Assembly: GCA_030637505.1 (NCBI GenBank)
Contig: DAOWGJ010000167.1
Location: 1 to 8,470, forward strand
Reading direction: 5' to 3'
DNA from: Holophagae bacterium
GTDB lineage: Bacteria; Acidobacteriota; Thermoanaerobaculia; Thermoanaerobaculales; Sulfomarinibacteraceae
Length of the DNA: 8,470 nucleotides
Numbering within the stretch: position 1 is the stretch's first letter; each line of letters opens with the position of its first letter. Positions 4,562-8,470 of the stretch are shown piece after piece. Position numbers and translations under genes: made by a program. The notes beneath the pieces are model-generated. The model did not search any database, was not told the origin of the DNA, and saw only the letters and a program-made list of their open reading frames with translations.

Positions 4562-6693
4562 AGATCACCAGATTGTTCGGAATCCTCGTGGCAGCATGCC
4601 TGGCCACGGCCTGCCAACAGGGCGATCCACCCTGGAATCTCCTGGTCATCACTCTCGACACCACGCGGGCCGACGCCCTCGGCTGCTACGGTCACCCCAC
4701 GGCCCGGACGCCCACTTTGGACCGCCTCGCCCAAGAAGGCGTGCTGTTTGAGCACTGCTTCACCCCAGTGCCCATTACTACGCCGTCACACTCGACCATT
4801 TTCACCGGCACCTATCCGATGGCCCACGGCGTGCGCGACAACGGTTTGTTCGTGCTCCCTGACCGTGTCAACACAATGGCCGAGCTTCTCAACGGCCAAG
4901 GCTGGGCCACCGGCGCCGCGGTCGAGTCCTTTCCGGTCACACGTCAGTTCGGTCTCGACCAGGGGTTTGACTATTTCAATGACCACATCACTCTCGCGGC
5001 TGAGGACTACCGCGGTGACCGTGTCATCCCGAGCCGGGGTCTCTTCTTCGACGAGCGCCCCGCAGCCTGGGTCAATGACGCCATTGCCCCGTGGCTGAAC
5101 GAGAATACAACCGGTCCGTTCTTCGCCTGGGTGCACTACTGGGACGCGCACCACCCCCACCAACCGCCGGCGCCGTTTAACCAGATCTTCGCCCATGATC
5201 TGTATGAAGGCGAGATCGCCTACGTTGACCAGAGTCTCGGCGCCCTGATTCAACTGCTCAAGAAGCGTGGTGTGTGGGATCGCACCATCGTTGTGGTGGT
5301 CGGCGATCACGGTGAAGGCAATGGCGAGCACAACGAAGACACACATTCCCTCCTGGCATACAACGCCACCCTTCATATACCGCTGATTATCCGCGTTCCG
5401 GGCCTGTCCGGTGGAGTCCGGATTCAACAGCGGGTAGGAACTGTCGACATCATGCCGACAATCCTGGAGTTGCTCGGAGTCACACCTCCGGAAGGGATCC
5501 AGGGTCGGTCCCTCGCCGGTCTCATGGGCGTTGACGGCGCACGATCCGAAGATCAAGTTCTGTACTATTCCGAGACCCTCTCACCCAGGCTGTCCCACGG
5601 ATGGGGCGAGCTCCGCGCACTCTTCGACGGCCGCTTCAAGTACATCCACGGCCCCCGGCCCGAACTCTACGATCTCGAAGCCGACCCCGGAGAACTGGTC
5701 GATCTGGTCGACCGCCTGCCTGAGGAAAGGGACCGGATGCGAGCCCAGTTGACCCGTTTCATCACCGAAAAGGCCGCCACCGGCGCCGCTGCCGCAGCAC
5801 ACACCCCGGACGATGAAACGCTTCAGCGTCTCGCCGCCCTCGGCTACCTCAGCACGGAGTCCGACGAGCCGACCACCGTGATCGAGGAGTTGCGCTCCGA
5901 CGGGACGCCGCCCCAAGACCGGATCGGCGACAACAGCCTGATGAGCAACGCCCGCCAACAGATCAACAAACGCGAGTTCTTGGCTGCACGCGAGTCGGCC
6001 CTGCGCCTCGTCGAACTCGATCCGGACAACGCCAACTACCAGGGCATTCTGGCCCTGGCTGCGCTCGGCCTGGGCCAGGTGGAAGAATCGGCACGGATCG
6101 TCGACGCGATGAAGACCATTTCCCCCCAGCACGCCGGTTCCGCCCTCCAGGTGGCGCTCGAACTCTTCGAACGCGGACACCCCGAGCGCGGTCTGCAATT
6201 GGCAAGGAGAATAGTCGACAGCCAACCGTCGGCATGGGGATCCTATGTGGTCGCCGAGATGCACGGGCGGATGGGTGACGAGACACGGCAACAACAGGAA
6301 CTCGAGCGGGCTTTGGAGCTTGAGGCCGGTTATCCGCGGGCTCACCTCAGCCTTGCCATCCTCTTGGCACGACGCGGTGACGGGCACCGGGCCGACAATG
6401 AGTTCCGTGAACTGGTAAAGGACTTTCCACTGTACCCCAAGGCACGTTTCAACTTCGGCCTCTTCCTCGCCCAGGCGGATCGTTCGGAGGAGGCACTCGT
6501 GCAACTCGAACGCGCAGTAAAACTCAGCCCGACCTACTGGCAAGCACAATTGACCCTGCTCGCGGTCAATATCGATCTCGGCCGCGAAGAACAGGCCACC
6601 GCCATCGCAGATCAGATCCGCACTCAAGCCCGAGATCCCCGCATCGGGGCCCGAGTTGAAGAGCTGATGACTATGCTCGGAGCATCAACATGA
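4558..6693 (+). CDS. Lipoprotein: sulfatase-like (alkaline phosphatase superfamily) domain fused to TPRs
   Basis: This 711-residue protein begins with a lipoprotein signal (KITR, hydrophobic core, ATAC with C19; Gln at +2 fits outer-membrane sorting). Residues about 26-400 are a sulfatase/AP-superfamily domain: NLLVITLDTTRADALGCYG (metal-ligand D34), the nucleophile loop TTPSHSTIFTG (74-84), HYWDAHHPH (193-201), GDHGE (metal ligands D250, H251), and the C-terminal YDLEADPGE. Sulfatases need C/S-x-P-S-R for formylglycine. Here the position is Thr74 and the Arg is His78, so arylsulfatase activity is unlikely; Thr is the nucleophile in phosphodiesterase and phosphotransferase branches (NPP, EptA, LtaS). 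Residues about 455-705 hold about six TPR helices (for example FGLFLAQADRSEEALVQL). The GTG start has GAGG 7 bases upstream and overlaps the previous stop; the end overlaps the next ATG. The substrate is unknown. Confidence 0.9.
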   Translation: MKITRLFGILVAACLATACQQGDPPWNLLVITLDTTRADALGCYGHPTARTPTLDRLAQEGVLFEHCFTPVPITTPSHSTIFTGTYPMAHGVRDNGLFVLPDRVNTMAELLNGQGWATGAAVESFPVTRQFGLDQGFDYFNDHITLAAEDYRGDRVIPSRGLFFDERPAAWVNDAIAPWLNENTTGPFFAWVHYWDAHHPHQPPAPFNQIFAHDLYEGEIAYVDQSLGALIQLLKKRGVWDRTIVVVVGDHGEGNGEHNEDTHSLLAYNATLHIPLIIRVPGLSGGVRIQQRVGTVDIMPTILELLGVTPPEGIQGRSLAGLMGVDGARSEDQVLYYSETLSPRLSHGWGELRALFDGRFKYIHGPRPELYDLEADPGELVDLVDRLPEERDRMRAQLTRFITEKAATGAAAAAHTPDDETLQRLAALGYLSTESDEPTTVIEELRSDGTPPQDRIGDNSLMSNARQQINKREFLAARESALRLVELDPDNANYQGILALAALGLGQVEESARIVDAMKTISPQHAGSALQVALELFERGHPERGLQLARRIVDSQPSAWGSYVVAEMHGRMGDETRQQQELERALELEAGYPRAHLSLAILLARRGDGHRADNEFRELVKDFPLYPKARFNFGLFLAQADRSEEALVQLERAVKLSPTYWQAQLTLLAVNIDLGREEQATAIADQIRTQARDPRIGARVEELMTMLGAST

Positions 6694-8357
6694 GGTTTCT
6701 CCGGTTCATTCCTGTGCTGATCGCATTCTTGGCCCCGGCCTGCGCCGTGGAAAAGCCCGGGCCTGACGTCGTGGCCTCCTTCGAGAGCGGAACAGTCTCT
6801 CTGGAAACCGTCGAACAACGAATACGGCAGACCGTGGAGGGTGTCGACCAAGCAGACCGTAGCCTCCTCGTGGAGGCTTATCGGAATCAGGCCAAGCGTA
6901 TCGTGGTCGAGCAGGCGATATTGCATCGAGCGGCGGAGGCCGATGAAGCCGATGTGCCCCTCGACCGTATTCGTCGCGACGTGATTCTGGAACTCTTCAA
7001 AGCTGAACACATACCTGCACCCGATCCAATTTCTCGCCAAATGGTCGAGGCCTTCTTCGAGGAGCACGAGGAGGACTTCCACCGACAGCCACGGCGCTTC
7101 GTGTGGCACATATTCCGCCGCCACCAGGATCCAGCCCAACCCGAGCGGACCGTAGCGGAACTCGCCGCCATCAGGGAGAACGCCCTCGCCGGCCACGGCT
7201 TTGCTCAGCTGGCTCGAGAACACTCACAATCGGAAACCCGGCTCTTGGGCGGCCGGCTCGGCTGGATTTACCGTACCAAGCTGCCACCCTCGATTGAGGA
7301 TGTGGTGTTCTCACTGGCCAAGGACGAGATCAGTGCGCCCATCGCCGTCCCCGGTGGCGCGGCAATCTTCATGGTCTCGGAGGTGGTCCCCGACACCAGG
7401 CTGCCCCTGGATGATGTGCGCGTACCGATACATCAGAGACTGATCGGCGACGCTTGGCGGCAGCGGATCGCCGATGTCGTTGGCGAGAATGAGCCCCCAG
7501 AGGATTCCGTGATTCTCGACCAGGAGGGCTTCCGAGAGGCCACCCAACAGGCCACGCCCGACGACGTACTGTTGGCCATCGAGAGCTACCGTTTAACCGC
7601 CGGCGAGCTTTTCGATCTGGTGACGGATGCAGGGTCCCAGTTCCCCGGGCTGCCGTTTTTCGAACCCAATCCGTGGCAGATGTACCAGGATCTGGCCCTG
7701 GATCAAATGCTCTACCTCCATGCCGTCGAAGCCGGTTTCCCGGAGGAGCCTGATACCGCTGCAGAGATCGAGAAACGAGTCAGATCGGCCGCCGACACCG
7801 CTGTCATTGACCTGCGCATCGAAGCGGCTCTGCGCCGAGCAGTGACCGAAGACAGAAATGCGGTTGAGGCCTTCTTCGAAACCAACCACTTTCTTTATCA
7901 GACTCCCTTGCGATTCAAGCTGTGGTCACTGTCTTTGCCCCTTGGCGACGAAATCGACCGGTCAACGGCACGCATTCGCTCGATTCGTGGGGCGATAGAG
8001 ACCGGGACGATAGACCTTCCGACCGCCGCCGCCAAAATCGGCGCCGATCTCGTGGATCTCGGGTGGCACAACGTCACGTCCTTGAACCGGCTCTCCCAAA
8101 AGCTGAGCCATTATGTTCTCGGAATCGAGCCGGGAGGCACGACCATTCCGTTCCAACTCAACCACCGATTGAACATCATCCTGGTCGAGGAACGGCAGGA
8201 ACCGCAGCCGCGTCCTCTGGCCGAGGTCGAGGATCAGGTTCAGGACGACTATATGGAACGCCACAAACAGCAACTCTACTCCAAGTTCGAGGCCGATTTG
8301 TTGCGCGATGTTGGATTCACATTCCACGAGGAAGCAGTTCTTCTGGCCTTGCGGTAG
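6690..8357 (+). CDS. Double-parvulin PPIase/SurA-like lipoprotein (second copy)
   Basis: This 555-residue protein is probably a lipoprotein (MRFLR, hydrophobic core, LAPAC with C18; Ala at +2). Its layout copies the gene at 2855: a helical SurA_N-like region (about 30-135), parvulin domain 1 (about 137-235) with GGRLGW at 187-192 and the SAPIAVPGGAAIFMVSE strand, a helical linker (about 290-395), and a weak second parvulin-like domain (about 405-500: DLGW 456-459, LNIILVEERQE). Unlike the first copy it keeps the His of the first strand (FVWHIF, H140), so it is the better candidate for an active isomerase. Both copies share TRLxGGRLG, pointing to a common origin, although overall identity looks low. 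The ATG overlaps the previous stop (ATGA) and has GGAG at 6679-6682. Probable client: exported or outer-membrane proteins, perhaps the adjacent TPR enzyme. Confidence 0.83.
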   Translation: MRFLRFIPVLIAFLAPACAVEKPGPDVVASFESGTVSLETVEQRIRQTVEGVDQADRSLLVEAYRNQAKRIVVEQAILHRAAEADEADVPLDRIRRDVILELFKAEHIPAPDPISRQMVEAFFEEHEEDFHRQPRRFVWHIFRRHQDPAQPERTVAELAAIRENALAGHGFAQLAREHSQSETRLLGGRLGWIYRTKLPPSIEDVVFSLAKDEISAPIAVPGGAAIFMVSEVVPDTRLPLDDVRVPIHQRLIGDAWRQRIADVVGENEPPEDSVILDQEGFREATQQATPDDVLLAIESYRLTAGELFDLVTDAGSQFPGLPFFEPNPWQMYQDLALDQMLYLHAVEAGFPEEPDTAAEIEKRVRSAADTAVIDLRIEAALRRAVTEDRNAVEAFFETNHFLYQTPLRFKLWSLSLPLGDEIDRSTARIRSIRGAIETGTIDLPTAAAKIGADLVDLGWHNVTSLNRLSQKLSHYVLGIEPGGTTIPFQLNHRLNIILVEERQEPQPRPLAEVEDQVQDDYMERHKQQLYSKFEADLLRDVGFTFHEEAVLLALR

Positions 8358-8470
8358 GAACCGGCGCGTCGGGACGGAGGCCCGACAGAGCCGCAAGGCT
8401 CGGCATCCGGAGGACGCTGCGCGGGCTAAGAGCCTGCAGGGAAATAGGTCACTGACTCCCCTCGACTCTC
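8358..8470. other. 3' flank of the operon with two tandem hairpins, no gene
   Basis: Directly after the last stop are two small stems: GTCGGG/CCCGAC (8368-8373, 8381-8386; 7-base loop) and GAGCC/GGCTC closing a GCAA GNRA-type tetraloop (8388-8401). There is no T-run, so a standard intrinsic terminator is not supported. They could be RNA 3'-end protection, a rho-dependent end, or the beginning of a structured leader for a gene beyond the window. Confidence 0.4.

Noticed and set aside
4786..5556. Minus-strand open frame of 256 residues
   Set aside because: It is antisense to the catalytic domain carrying the metal-ligand motifs, and is a mirror frame produced by codon bias.
5581..6627. Minus-strand open frame of 348 residues
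   Set aside because: It lies entirely opposite the TPR part of the sulfatase-like gene, whose plus-strand frame has clear TPR repeats. The antisense protein shows no domain.
4558..6693. Arylsulfatase annotation for the AP-superfamily gene
   Set aside because: The C/S-x-P-S-R formylglycine motif is replaced by T-T-P-S-H, so a true sulfatase assignment is not supported although the fold is.
8368..8450. c-di-GMP (GEMM) or cobalamin riboswitch
   Set aside because: GGACGC and GGGAAATAGG fragments recall parts of these RNAs, but the conserved GGCAAACC and GACGCAAAGCC (GEMM) or the GCCACTG B12-box context are missing or out of order.
1..8470. CRISPR array, tRNA or rRNA genes
   Set aside because: I saw no regularly spaced direct repeats, no cloverleaf with a T-loop GGTTCRA signature, and no rRNA-like conserved stretches on either strand.

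Overview
The window reads as chromosomal DNA of a GC-rich Gram-negative bacterium that exports many proteins. Two proteins look like outer-membrane or periplasmic lipoproteins and two others carry Sec-type signals. The secreted protein ends in a PVELxSF-type tail, and there is a TPR-fused sulfatase-like lipoprotein. Together these suggest Acidobacteriota (Thermoanaerobaculia-like) or a myxobacterial/deltaproteobacterial relative. This is inferred from gene style only; there is no rRNA or marker gene to settle it.

Layout. Bases 82-1419 are a complete IS3-family insertion sequence: 25-bp imperfect terminal inverted repeats, an orfA/orfB pair in 0/-1 frames, and an intact DD(35)E triad. From 1420 to about 2041 is a debris-like stretch. 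It holds a possible minus-strand gene end, a broken four-helix-bundle (S23-type) gene whose reading frame goes wrong right after its SVPA motif, and a REP-like GC palindrome.

A good sigma70-type promoter (TTGACA-17-TAAATT) then begins the coherent part of the window, four same-strand genes. The first is a small secreted, probably all-beta protein of unknown function with a PVELMSFSAE tail. A strong hairpin plus T-run follows it. The next three genes are joined by 4-base start/stop overlaps (GTGA, ATGA): a double-parvulin protein with a signal peptide, a lipoprotein combining an alkaline-phosphatase-superfamily (sulfatase-like) domain with about six TPRs, and a second double-parvulin lipoprotein. 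The two parvulin proteins share one architecture and a TRLxGGRLG motif, so they look like diverged paralogues on either side of the enzyme.

How the genes may work together (inference): the overlaps imply co-translation of a cell-envelope module in which two PPIase/SurA-like chaperones serve a membrane-anchored AP-superfamily enzyme. That enzyme has Thr where sulfatases have the formylglycine-forming Cys/Ser, so a phospho-transfer or phosphodiesterase chemistry is more likely than sulfate ester cleavage. The upstream secreted protein is a candidate client or substrate, and the hairpin between it and the operon could set their expression ratio. I know of no described system with this exact composition.
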